From: Billgrantia tianxiuensis
Lineage (GTDB): Bacteria; Pseudomonadota; Gammaproteobacteria; Pseudomonadales; Halomonadaceae
Direction of reading: 5' to 3'
DNA: 64,000 nt
Assembly: GCF_009834345.1 (NCBI RefSeq)
Contig: NZ_CP035042.1
Span: 2,790,001 to 2,854,000, forward strand
This document shows positions 10,497 through 19,595 of the stretch, piece by piece. Position 1 is the stretch's first letter, and each line of letters starts with the position of its first letter. A program made the translations under genes and the position numbers. The notes below the pieces were generated by a model. The model had not been told where the DNA came from, made no database searches, and saw nothing but the letters and a program-made list of their open reading frames with translations.

Positions 10497-10690
10497 AAAA
10501 CTGGCTGCGCTTGGCCATACAGCGTTAAAAATCAGCTCAAAATACTCATTTACACTGCGTAAACTCCGTCTTCTCGCTGATTTTTGCCTTGTCTGGCCTT
10601 CGCTCGCCGAGTTTTCAGACGATGCCTTGGCTTATCGAAATCCGGCTGCGCTTGGTCACGCGGCATCCGTTGGATGTCCTACCTATCGTA
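10497..10690. repeat. Intergenic repeat element with long imperfect inverted repeat
   Basis: The 270-bp gap before lapG contains AAAAATCAGC and its complement GCTGATTTTT about 40 bp apart, with flanking arms GGCCATACAGC and TTGTCTGGCC extending the stem. A second short copy of the left edge (GGCTGCGCTTGG) recurs about 140 bp downstream. From memory, similar elements recur between genes in Halomonas and other gammaproteobacteria. I see no gene here; the short reading frame across it has no family features. Confidence 0.5.
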
Positions 10691-10756
10691 TGACCTTTCT
10701 CCTCCTCTATACTCGCCCCATGGCTTACATTCTTTAACACTCTTGCGGCGCATTAG

Positions 10757-11475
10757 ATGACGCAACGCCCTGCCCCTCATGGCTGCAGCTCTATCTCCAG
10801 CCCCAGTCGTCGCCGCTTTCTGGCCGGCTTGGGCGGGCTGTTGCTGGCCGGGGGCTGGGGCTTTCACCGATGCCGCTCGAGGCGCGCATCGATCGCGCCA
10901 GGTTACGCAACAGCATGCAGCGCCTTTACGGCAGCTCTGGGCTCGCCATTCTCGAGGAGTGGTTCGCCCTGCTCGACCGGCTGCAGGGTGCAGACCTCGA
11001 TACCCAGCTGCGAGAGGTCAACGACTTCTTCAACCGCCGCGTGCGCTGGGTCGATGACATCGACAACTGGGGCGCCGAGGATCACTGGGCCACACCCTTG
11101 GAGACCATGGGCCAGCGCCAGGGCGACTGCGAGGATTATTCGATCGCCAAGTATGTGACGCTCAAGGAACTGGGCGTGCCGGGCTCTCGGCTGCGCATGA
11201 TCTACGTTCGTGCTCGCATCGGGCGCAGCCAGATCACCCAGGCCCACATGGTGCTGGGCTACTACGAGACACCTTCCGCCGTACCGCTGGTGCTCGACAA
11301 TCTGGTGCCTTCCATTACGCCCGCTACCCAGCGTACCGATCTCGATCCCGTATTCAGCTTCAACAGCGCAGGCCTGTGGGCCGGTAGTTCCAGCCAGTCG
11401 CGGGCGGACCCGGTGGCCCGGCTGTCGCGCTGGCGAAGCGTGATCGAGCGCATGGAGCAGCAAGGATTCCTGTGA
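10757..11475 (+). CDS. lapG: Periplasmic LapG cysteine protease, one apparent frameshift
   Basis: LapG (bacterial transglutaminase-like cysteine proteinase) cuts LapA-type adhesins at an N-terminal di-alanine site and so releases cells from biofilms. The catalytic triad is visible as Cys in GQRQGDCEDYSIAKY, His in TQAHMVLGYY and Asp in PLVLDNLVPS; WVDDIDNWGAEDHW is also typical. The N-terminus SRRRFLAGLGGLLLAGG is a Tat-like or strong Sec signal in a different frame. One base added near 10866 joins it to MPLEARIDRARL, giving about 239 residues. lapD follows 91 bp downstream. The three adhesins across the convergent boundary are its presumed substrates. Confidence 0.9.
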
Positions 11476-11566
11476 TGATGGCGACAACCGGCAGGCGAAC
11501 AACAATAGCGACACCATACGCGCAATCGGACGAGCAAGGACGTCCATTCCCAGGGGGAACGAAGAC

Positions 11567-13498
11567 ATGTCACTGATCAAGCAGCTCTGGTTGACCATTG
11601 CGGTTCTGCTGCTGCTGGCCTTCGTGGGCAGTCTGCTCATCGGGGTGACGAGCAGTCGTCACTACATCGAGCAGGAAGTACGCATCAAGAACAACGACAA
11701 CGCCAATGCCCTGGCGCTCTCGATGAGCCAGATGGAGAAGGACCCCGTCATTCTCGAGCTGCTGCTGGCGGCCCAGTTCGATACCGGCCATTACCAGCAT
11801 ATCGCGCTTCGCGATCCCCAGGGTGAGCTCATCGAACAGCGTGTTGCCTCCGAACATATCGACGACGTGCCGGGGTGGTTCGTCGAACTGGTACGTTTCG
11901 ACGTTCCTCCCGGCCGTGCGGTGGTGCAGGATGGCTGGCAGCAGTACGGCACCCTGGAGCTGGCCAGCCAGCATAGCTTTGCCTACCGCTCGCTGTGGCG
12001 CAGCAGCCTGGAACTGGCTGGCTGGTTTGCCGTTGCCGGCGTCATCAGCCTGCTGCTGGCGAGCTGGATCGTGAGCACCATTCGCCGTCCGTTGCGCAAC
12101 GTGGTGAGCCAGGCCCAGGCCATTGGCCAGCGGCGTTTCACCATGGCAAGCGAGCCGCGCACCCGCGAACTGCGCGAAGTGGTACAAGCGATGAACCAGC
12201 TCTCGCAGGCGGTACGTCAGATGCTGGGTGAAGAGAGCGACAAGCTCGACCAGTTGCGCCGACGCATGCAGCACGATCCGGTGACCGACACGCTCACGCG
12301 CGCGCCCTTCCTCGATCAGTTGCAAGCGCACCTGAAGAGCGAGAAGGACGATGCCAGCGGCACCCTGGCGATGGTGCGCGTCGCCCGCCTGGCCGAACTC
12401 AACCAGCAGCTCGGCCACGCGGCAACCGATGCCCTGCTGGCCCAGTTGGCACGTCGACTCGAACAGCTCGCCGGCACTCATGGCCTGGGCACGGTGGGTC
12501 GCCTCAACGGCAGCGATTTCGCCGTCATCCTGCCGCGTCAGCACGATCACGATGCAATCGGCAGGACACTCAGGCAACATCTCGAAACTCTGAGTGGCGA
12601 ACAAGCGGTTAGCGCTTCCCTGCCCTCCGCACTGTGCCAGTACAGCCAGGGCGAGAGCCGGGCCGAGCTGCTGGCCAGTCTGGATGGGGCACTGGCGGCG
12701 GCGGAAGCTCGCGGCGACAACGCTCAGGAAGTCGTCGATCTGCCCGCCAGCAGCGTGCTCTATACGCGCCACGACGAGTGGCGCCAGGCCTTGGACGATG
12801 CGCTTCAGCAGGGCATCTCCCTGGCTCATTATCCCGTGCTCGACAGCAAGGGGCGGCTGATCCATTTCGAGGTCCCGTCGCGCCTGCGCTTGAAAGGCGA
12901 ATGGCGTCCGGCCGGGGTCTTCTTGCCCTGGATCTCACGCCTGGCGAAGGCACCGACCCTCGACCTGTCCGTCGTCTCGGCGGCGATAGCCGACGTCGAA
13001 ACGAGTGGCAAGGCGGTGGCGGTCAATCTTTCCGCCGAATCACTCAACGATGGCCACTTCGTTGGCGAGCTGCTTTCTCGCGTGCGTACCCACCAGGCGA
13101 TTGCGGACAAGCTGTGGTTCGAGCTGCCGCAATCCGCGGCCATGCAACAGCCACAGGCCCTGAAGACACTGTGCCACGCCCTGCTTGGCCTGGGCTGCCG
13201 GGTCGGCCTCGAACATGTCAGCACGCAGTTCGGCAAGATCGAGGGATTGCAGGACCTGGGGCTGAGCTTCATGAAGATCGATGGCGCGCTGAGCCAGGAA
13301 ATCGAGAACCGCAGTGACCAGCAGAGCCTGCTACGTGGCATGGCGACGCTGGCTCATTCGCTGGGCATCACGGCCATTGCGGAGGGGGTGGAGAACCAGG
13401 AGGCCGCCGAGACCCTGTTCGAGCTGGGGCTGGATGGCGTAACCGGGCCCGGGATCCGGCATTCCGAAGACGGCGGGAGTGGAGAAAGCGGAGAATGA
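11567..13498 (+). CDS. lapD: LapD inner-membrane c-di-GMP receptor (degenerate GGDEF-EAL)
   Basis: The 643-residue protein has a first transmembrane helix (about 8-28), a periplasmic LapD/MoxY-type sensor (29-148), a second helix (150-170), a HAMP linker (171-222), a GGDEF domain and an EAL domain. Both catalytic motifs are degenerate: GGDEF is NGSDF at 314-318, and EAL is EVP at 435-437 (HFEVPSRLR). It should therefore bind rather than make or break c-di-GMP, as in Pseudomonas LapD, where c-di-GMP binding makes the periplasmic domain capture LapG. The C-terminus LFELGLDGVTGPGIR is LapD-like. A GGGGGAA Shine-Dalgarno precedes the ATG. A terminator follows 6 bp after the stop. Confidence 0.94.
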   Translation: MSLIKQLWLTIAVLLLLAFVGSLLIGVTSSRHYIEQEVRIKNNDNANALALSMSQMEKDPVILELLLAAQFDTGHYQHIALRDPQGELIEQRVASEHIDDVPGWFVELVRFDVPPGRAVVQDGWQQYGTLELASQHSFAYRSLWRSSLELAGWFAVAGVISLLLASWIVSTIRRPLRNVVSQAQAIGQRRFTMASEPRTRELREVVQAMNQLSQAVRQMLGEESDKLDQLRRRMQHDPVTDTLTRAPFLDQLQAHLKSEKDDASGTLAMVRVARLAELNQQLGHAATDALLAQLARRLEQLAGTHGLGTVGRLNGSDFAVILPRQHDHDAIGRTLRQHLETLSGEQAVSASLPSALCQYSQGESRAELLASLDGALAAAEARGDNAQEVVDLPASSVLYTRHDEWRQALDDALQQGISLAHYPVLDSKGRLIHFEVPSRLRLKGEWRPAGVFLPWISRLAKAPTLDLSVVSAAIADVETSGKAVAVNLSAESLNDGHFVGELLSRVRTHQAIADKLWFELPQSAAMQQPQALKTLCHALLGLGCRVGLEHVSTQFGKIEGLQDLGLSFMKIDGALSQEIENRSDQQSLLRGMATLAHSLGITAIAEGVENQEAAETLFELGLDGVTGPGIRHSEDGGSGESGE

Positions 13499-13504
13499 GT
13501 GCAT

Positions 13505-13533
13505 GAGGCCGGCAACTGCCGGCCTCGTCATTT
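13505..13533 (+). terminator. Terminator after lapD
   Basis: A 10-bp perfect stem (GAGGCCGGCA, 13505-13514, with TGCCGGCCTC, 13517-13526) is followed by GTCATTT, just after the lapD stop. Confidence 0.7.
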
Positions 13534-13558
13534 CTGCCAATCGTTTCGTGGAGAGGTA

Positions 13559-13888
13559 TCAGATGATGTCGTCATCGGTATCCGACATCAGACCTACGCT
13601 ATTCCTGCGTTCACGCAACGACTGACGTTCCAGCAGCTTCTGCTGGGCGGGCTCGGGCAGGTCGGTGAAGCTGATCACGCCCTTGTCCATCAATACGTTG
13701 ATTACGTCTTCGAGCACCCGTACGAAGGCCAGGTCGGATTTCGATAGCGCCAGGCTGTCGGCATCCTTTTCTCCTGACAGAAAGCTCTGCAGTTCGGGCG
13801 CACCGGGCGACACGAATTCGCGGCACTCTTCCGTCGCTTCTCGGCTGACCTGTACGACCTGCCCCGACTCGTTACGCTTGATGTACAT
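13559..13888 (-). CDS. Small conserved protein of unknown function
   Basis: The 109-residue soluble protein begins MYIKRNESGQVVQVSREATE. Its middle, SDLAFVRVLEDVINVLMDKG, is followed by VISFTDLPEPAQQKLLERQS and it ends in an acidic DTDDDII. From memory this belongs to a family widespread in Pseudomonas and Halomonas that is often mislabelled tryptophan synthase subunit beta-like; nothing in it resembles TrpB. The frame is clean. It lies between the lapD terminator and the terminator of adhesin 1, with only 38 bp to the latter, so its promoter must lie in that gap or transcription reads through. The function is unknown. Confidence 0.75.
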   Translation of the reverse strand: MYIKRNESGQVVQVSREATEECREFVSPGAPELQSFLSGEKDADSLALSKSDLAFVRVLEDVINVLMDKGVISFTDLPEPAQQKLLERQSLRERRNSVGLMSDTDDDII

Positions 13889-13919
13889 GGCTCTGCCCTT
13901 CGGATGTCCTTACGTAGAG

Positions 13920-13957
13920 TAACAAACGCCCTGCCAGGTGTCTCCAGGCAGGGCGAC
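13920..13957 (-). terminator. Terminator of adhesin 1 (minus strand)
   Basis: The stem CGCCCTGCC (13927-13935) pairs with GGCAGGGCG (13947-13955). Read on the minus strand it is followed by TTTGTT. It lies 21 bp after the adhesin 1 stop. Confidence 0.8.
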
Positions 13958-13977
13958 GGGTATCGCTCAACGCGATG

Positions 13978-16900
13978 TTACTGGTCGATGTGCAGCTGTC
14001 CGCTATCCAGCATGCCTTGGAGGAAATCCGCGGAGCTGGCCCCATCCATGCTGTAATTCTCCAGCACGATCACCTGCGTGGCGTTGCTGCCATCTACCCC
14101 TACATTGCCTTCGTGATTGATGTACAGCACGGTATCGGTCCCCTCTTGGGCAGCGAAGATGAAATCGCCGATGGCGCCAGCGCTCTCGTCCTGCAGTAGA
14201 TCGGCCAAATCCAACACGTTGTCGCCCAGGTCGAAGTCCTTCACCGTATCGACGGCCGGTGCGTTCACCTGGCCCTGGTCGCCCAGGTTCCATTGGAACA
14301 CATCATCGCCTTCACCGCCGATCAGGGTGTCGTTGCCTGCGCCACCAATGAGGATGTCGTTACCCTCGGTACCATGTATCACGTCATCACTATCGGAGCC
14401 GGAGATTTCATAAGTGCCGCTGTCAGTCGTCTTGACGAAGACCGAGAAGTCGGCAGTGGCTGTGTCGCCATCGGCGTCCGACCCTGTCAGCACGAAATCA
14501 AGCTGATAGTCATCAGGGAAGATCTGGGTGATGTAGCTGGTGGAAATGCCGTCGATCTTGAAGCTGTTGTTGCCCGCCGGTGCCAGCTCCATGTAATCGA
14601 CATTAAGCATAGGGTCGATATGGAAGACAAACTCTCCATTGCCAGTCAGCAAGGTAGCAAAGTACTGGTGAGCAACGCCATCCACGTCGTAGACGGTAAG
14701 TATCGCCTTGTCTCCCGCACTAGAGCCCGAGGCTCCAGAGACGCTAAACGTGAACGACGAAACACCTATCGCCCCTTGGCTACCCACAGGAAGCACATCG
14801 AACTTGAGCTTCTCATTCTGATTGCCCTGGACCACGTTGGACTTCACGCCCAGGTCGGTCGCGGACATGCTCACATCTTCGAGTTTACCGTTCCTATAGG
14901 CCGTTACCGCCAAGGCAAACTTGCCGTCGAAAACATCCGCCGTGAAGAGATAAGCATCCTTGCCGCCTTCCTTGTAGAAGTTGCTCTTGTCGAAGGCGCT
15001 CAGCAGGCTATCGATGGTCGTCTCTACCACAGGCGCGGGCGATACCAGTTCGAAGGTGTAGGTACCATCCATATTCAACGTGAGATGGAAGAACTCGAAA
15101 GTGCCCGATTTCGCGGTGTAGGTAATCGAAGTCGATGAGGTATCGGTAACGACCAGTTCGTAGCCTTCGGGCATACCGATCCAGATGAGTGCTCCCTCAC
15201 CGAAGCTGTCAAGGAAGCCTTGTGCGTCCGCTCCAACATCGAACTCGTAGGTGCCCTCATACGTGCCCGCCACGTTAGCAATGGCGAGGTTGAGGCTGGA
15301 AAGACTGGGACCGTCATCCGCGAAGACGATGTTGTCACCCAGATCCAGCGCCACGCTGTGGCTGGCGGTATCACCATCGGCATCGACAACGGTGGCCGTA
15401 CCGGTCAGTACCACCAGGCCATTGGCCAGCGAGACGGTGTCGCTGGCGTAATCGCCGTTGTCCGCGCTGTCATGATCGATGGCAGCGTGCTGGGTCAAGG
15501 TGACGTTGGCATCGCCATCCACGGAGATGGTAAACACCGTATTGCCGGACGCAATATCAATGGCCTGCGTAGCTGTCGAACCAACGATGCTGCCCTCATG
15601 GAGGTAGAGGTAGATCGGCTGACCACCACTGCTCAAGCCCGAATCCATCCCGTTTACCACTCCCTCGGCAAGTGCCAATGAGTAATCCCAGCTAATGCTT
15701 CCCTCACCATCGGCACCATGACTGAAGGTGGCGATGACGAAAGCGGCGGCGAAGCTAGCGGAATCGCGGCCGATTTCACTGACGGTATCGGCATCCTTCG
15801 TCATCAGACCGATGCTCTCATCACCCAGCTCCAGGGTGATATTGGGCACGTCGTCGAGGATGGTGATGCTGCCGCCGAGGTCGGCGCTGAGCGTGTCGCT
15901 GGCGGTGTCGCCATCGGCGTCGGTCACGGTGACCGTGGCGCTCACGCTCACCAGGCCGGCCGGCAGGGAGAGGCTGTCAGCGCCCTGGGCCGGGTGATCC
16001 ACCGGGCCGGACTGGGTCACGGTGACCTCGCCCGTGGTGGCGTCGATCGCGATACGCAGCACTTCGCTGCCGTTGGCGGTACCGATGACGACGCCATCGA
16101 CCAGGGTGAAGACGATCGGCACGTTGCCGCTGGTGAGGCCATGCTCGACGTTGCCCAGGCTCAGGGCGTAGCCGTCGATGACGGTGCTGCCCTCGCCGTC
16201 GGCGCCGTAGCTGGCGTTGACGGCGGCGATAAAGGCCGCGGCCACGCTGCCGGTGGCCACCGAGCCATTCTCCTCAACGCTCTGCTGATCGTAGGTGGTG
16301 AGTTCGAGGTCGCCGAGGTCGACCTCGCCCAGCTCGACACCAGGTACGTCGTCGACGATGGTGATGCTGCCGCCGAGGTCGGCGCTGAGCGTGTCGCTGG
16401 CGGTGTCGCCATCGGCGTCGGTCACGGTGACCGTGGCGCTCACGCTCACCAGGCCGGCCGGCAGGGAGAGGCTGTCAGCGCCCTGGGCCGGGTGATCCAC
16501 CGGGCCGGACTGGGTCACGGTGACCTCGCCCGTGGTGGCGTCGATCGCGATACGCAGCACTTCGCTGCCGTTGGCAGTACCGATGACGACACCATCGACC
16601 AGGGTGAAGACGATCGGCACGTTGCCGCTGGTGAGGCCGTGCTCGACGTTGCCCAGGCTCAGGGCGTAGCCGTCGATGAGCGTGCTGCCCTCGCCGTCGG
16701 CGCCGTAGCCGGCATTGACGGCGGCGGTAAAGGCCGCGGCCACGCTGCCGCCCGCGGTGGAGGTACCGCCGCTGGCAGTCTCGTGGTCGAAGGTGGTGAG
16801 TTCGAGGTCGCCGAGGTCGACCTCGCCCAGCTCGACGCCGGGCACGTCGTCGACGATGGTGATGCTGCCGCCGAGGTCGGCAGTGAGCGTGTCGCTGGCG

Positions 16901-18767
16901 GTGTCGCCATCGGCGTCGGTCACGGTGACCGTGGCGCTCACGCTCACCAGGCCGGCCGGCAGGGAGAGGCTGTCAGCGCCCTGGGCCGGGTGATCCACCG
17001 GGCCGGACTGGGTCACGGTGACCTCGCCCGTGGTGGCGTCGATCGCGATACGCAGCACTTCGCTGCCGTTGGCGGTACCGATGACGACGCCATCGACCAG
17101 GGTGAAGACGATCGGCACGTTGCCGCTGGTGAGGCCATGCTCGACGTTGCCCAGGCTCAGGGCGTAGCCGTCGATGACGGTGCTGCCCTCGCCGTCGGCG
17201 CCGTAGCTGGCGTTGACGGCGGCGGTAAAGGCCGCGGCCACGCTGCCGCCCGCGGTGGAGGTACCGCCGCTGGCAGTCTCGTGGTCAAAGGTGGTGAGTT
17301 CGAGGTCGCCGAGGTCGACCTCGCCCAGCTCGACGCCGGGCACGTCGTCGACGATGGTGATGCTGCCGCCGAGGTCGGCAGTGAGCGTGTCGCTGGCGGT
17401 GTCGCCATCGGCGTCGGTCACGGTGACCGTGGCGCTCACGCTCACCAGGCCGGCCGGCAGGGAGAGGCTGTCAGCGCCCTGGGCCGGGTGATCCACCGGG
17501 CCGGACTGGGTCACGGTGACCTCGCCCGTGGTGGCGTCGATCGCGATACGCAGCACTTCGCTGCCGTTGGCGGTACCGATGACGACGCCATCGACCAGGG
17601 TGAAGACGATCGGCACGTTGCCGCTGGTGAGGCCGTGCTCGACGTTGCCCAGGCTCAGGGCGTAGCCGTCGATGACCGTGCTGCCCTCGCCGTCGGCGCC
17701 GTAGCTGGCGTTGACGGCGGCGATAAAGGCCGCGGCCACGCTGCCGCCCGCAGTGGAGAGGCCGCCGTTGGAGGTTTCGTGGTCGAAGGTGGTGAGCTCG
17801 AGGCCGCTCAGATTGACGCTACCCAGCTCCAGGCTGGGCTGATCGTCCATGATGGTGAGTTGCAGTGTGCCCGTTGCACTACCGCTGCTGCTGGTCACGG
17901 TATAAACGAGGCCAAGAAGGGCCTCGTCCATGCCCTCGCCATGCAGCAGGTTGTTCACTTGAGTGACGGTGAACGCGCCTGTTGCTGGGTCGAGTTCAAC
18001 GGTGAAGATCGTGATGCCACGCGTTTCGGATATCGCGTGTAGAGTATTGGTGCCAGCATTCCATATGAACGTGAGCGTCTCACCGCCCACCTGTTGGGTT
18101 ACACCGTCCATCGCGGCAAAGGTCACGCTGCCGCCACTGCCGGAGCCGAAGGAGACAGGCAAGAGACCACTGGCTACTGAACCGGAACCGCTCAGTGTTT
18201 CGATGTCGAAAAGCGTCGCTTCGAAGCTGCCGGCGCTTGGTGGAATGACGACAGGCTCTTGCGGCTCCTCCACCTCTTCCGCTTCCGCCAGCACAAAAGC
18301 GCCGCCCTGCTCCTCCGGCGGGCCACCGAGAGCATTCATGCCAAAGCTGAACGCCAAGGGATTCACATCCTCGACGATGCGGGCCAGGCGTACGAAGCTA
18401 TGGCCGCCATCGGCTGCACCACCAGGCCCGGCGCCCGCAGCCGTGGCATCAAGCACGTCGAGAAGATCGACGGTGTCGTCATCCAACGCAGCGAGCAGGG
18501 CTTCGAGGTCCTCATCCAGGGCAGCAAATTCGCTCGCCTCGACCGGCTGCTCGACATCCAGCTCCGGACTCATGACTACCTGCTCACCACCCGGGATCAG
18601 CGTGGGATCGAGGTTGTCGCCAAAGTCGAGCTGCACACCCCTCCATTGGATGTCACTACGGTTTCTCCTTCCTGCAGCGTGTCTCCGACACGCAGTTCAC
18701 GCAGGTTGCCTGAGGCATCACGCGCCCAGGCCTGACCGGAGATGGACAGAACGGTTGCAATAGTCAT
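13978..18767 (-). CDS. LapA-like giant adhesin 1 (T1SS-exported, RTX), one apparent frameshift
   Basis: With one G restored near 18640 the protein is about 1,596 residues. It begins MTIATVLSISGQAWARD, the LapA retention module, with the LapG-type site TAAG (Ala110-Ala111) in LDATAAGAGPGGAADGG. About four near-identical 166-residue repeats follow (roughly 15830-17830, period 498 bp), each ending VTDADGDTASDTL, of the T1SS-143/VCBS-like kind. A long non-repeated region comes next. RTX nonapeptides follow (GGAGNDTLIGGEGDDVF) and then a type I secretion target of the VC_A0849 subclass (VDTVKDFDLGDNVLDLADLL). It should be exported by LapEBC, held at the surface and released by LapG. No VWA domain is seen. 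It lies between two terminators, so it is its own transcription unit. Confidence 0.88.
15830..17830 (-). repeat. Four tandem 498-bp repeats in adhesin 1
   Basis: The marker GATGCTGCCGCCGAGGTC occurs at 15865, 16363, 16861 and 17359, exactly 498 bp apart. The units encode 166-residue domains that differ at very few positions, mainly in the DHETASGGTSTAGG segment. Confidence 0.95.
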
Positions 18768-18949
18768 GAGGGTAATACCCCGCAAAGTGGAATTTTTTAC
18801 GAGGCTCGCCACGGCCAAACGGTCCGTGCCTGGAGGGGCGTGCTTAATGCTAAGTATGATTCAAGGCCTACGGCGCGATATTGGACCGTAGTACAGGGTA
18901 AGAAAAAATTGAGGCCGCCCTTTCTTCCCTGAACTTATTAGCAGAGAAA

Positions 18950-18976
18950 GAAAAACGCCCAGCGAAGCCGGGCGTT
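18950..18976 (-). terminator. Terminator after the adhesin 2 / small-gene unit
   Basis: On the minus strand ACGCCCGGCTTCGCTGGGCG is followed by TTTTTCTTTCTC. The stem is ACGCCC with GGGCGT around a short loop. It lies 80 bp after the small gene ending at 19056 and before the adhesin 1 start. Confidence 0.85.
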
Positions 18977-19055
18977 AGTGGTGCTGCCTAGAAGAAACTC
19001 ATTCGATGTTGAGACTCGATTTCAGCGCCTCGAGGTCGGCTGCGAATTATATTTC

Positions 19056-19535
19056 TCATCTCGCTGCCGCTTGCCGCGCCTTCTTTTCTTCATCCAAAGT
19101 TCTCAGGTAGCCTTCGTACCTTTCATGGTGCGTTAGTTTACGCACTTCTTTCCCGACTTGACTGGCCCAAGCTTGCCCTCCAATCAACAGGGCGGACTGG
19201 GTAATGAGATCCACGTACGACGAGCGAAGGATGAAGGCGATATTCAGCTGCAGCTCCCCTCCTTCACGCTCCATATCGGTAGCTATCAACCAATTGGATA
19301 TAGAATTCATCATTATCGAATTAAGGTGATCAAAATTTTTTCGATAAAATTCGTTCCTCGGCAAACGAACTAACGCATCGAAAAAACATTGATTGACAGC
19401 CTCATCCTCCAGCGACTTATCCTTGTCGATCAAATCATCCCACACATGTGAAATGTTAATTACCATATGGAGAAATTCGGCAGCCGAAGCATTGCCCTTC
19501 ACCCATTTTGAAACCTGATCCTCTTTTAAGTACAT
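19056..19535 (-). CDS. Small all-alpha protein of unknown function between adhesins
   Basis: I start at the ATG at 19535 (MYLKEDQVSKWVKGNASAAE) because a GGAG lies 6 bases upstream. The ATG at 19547 overlaps that GGAG. The product is 159 residues, predicted mostly helical, with no signal peptide or membrane helix. It carries HVWDDLIDKDK, which fits the DDxxD pattern of isoprenoid synthases by sequence, but the protein is half the length of those enzymes and I do not assign that function. I have a weak memory of similar proteins in bacteriophages. It begins 60 bp after the adhesin 2 stop with no terminator between, so cotranscription with adhesin 2 is likely. Its DNA is much more AT-rich than its neighbours. 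Confidence 0.7.
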   Translation of the reverse strand: MYLKEDQVSKWVKGNASAAEFLHMVINISHVWDDLIDKDKSLEDEAVNQCFFDALVRLPRNEFYRKNFDHLNSIMMNSISNWLIATDMEREGGELQLNIAFILRSSYVDLITQSALLIGGQAWASQVGKEVRKLTHHERYEGYLRTLDEEKKARQAAAR

Positions 19536-19541
19536 TGGCAA

Positions 19542-19545
19542 CTCC
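19542..19545 (-). promoter_or_regulatory. Ribosome binding site deciding the start of the 159-aa gene
   Basis: GGAG six bases upstream of the ATG at 19535. It is part of the alternative upstream ATG codon's context, which argues against the longer start. Confidence 0.6.
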
Positions 19546-19595
19546 ATAGCAAAATGGGGCGCCCGTCAAGGCACCCCTAATACATCACGAGTTAT

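Noticed and set aside
10462..10737. A 91-aa gene before lapG
   Set aside because: It overlaps the CDF 3' end out of frame and runs through the intergenic repeat element. No ribosome site or conserved feature is seen.
11567..13498. Active diguanylate cyclase or phosphodiesterase
   Set aside because: GGDEF reads NGSDF and EAL reads EVP, so both active sites are lost. The gene order and periplasmic domain fit the receptor LapD.
19056..19535. Terpene or prenyl synthase on the basis of DDLID
   Set aside because: The protein is only 159 residues, lacks a second metal motif at the right distance and has no pathway genes nearby. The motif alone is too short.
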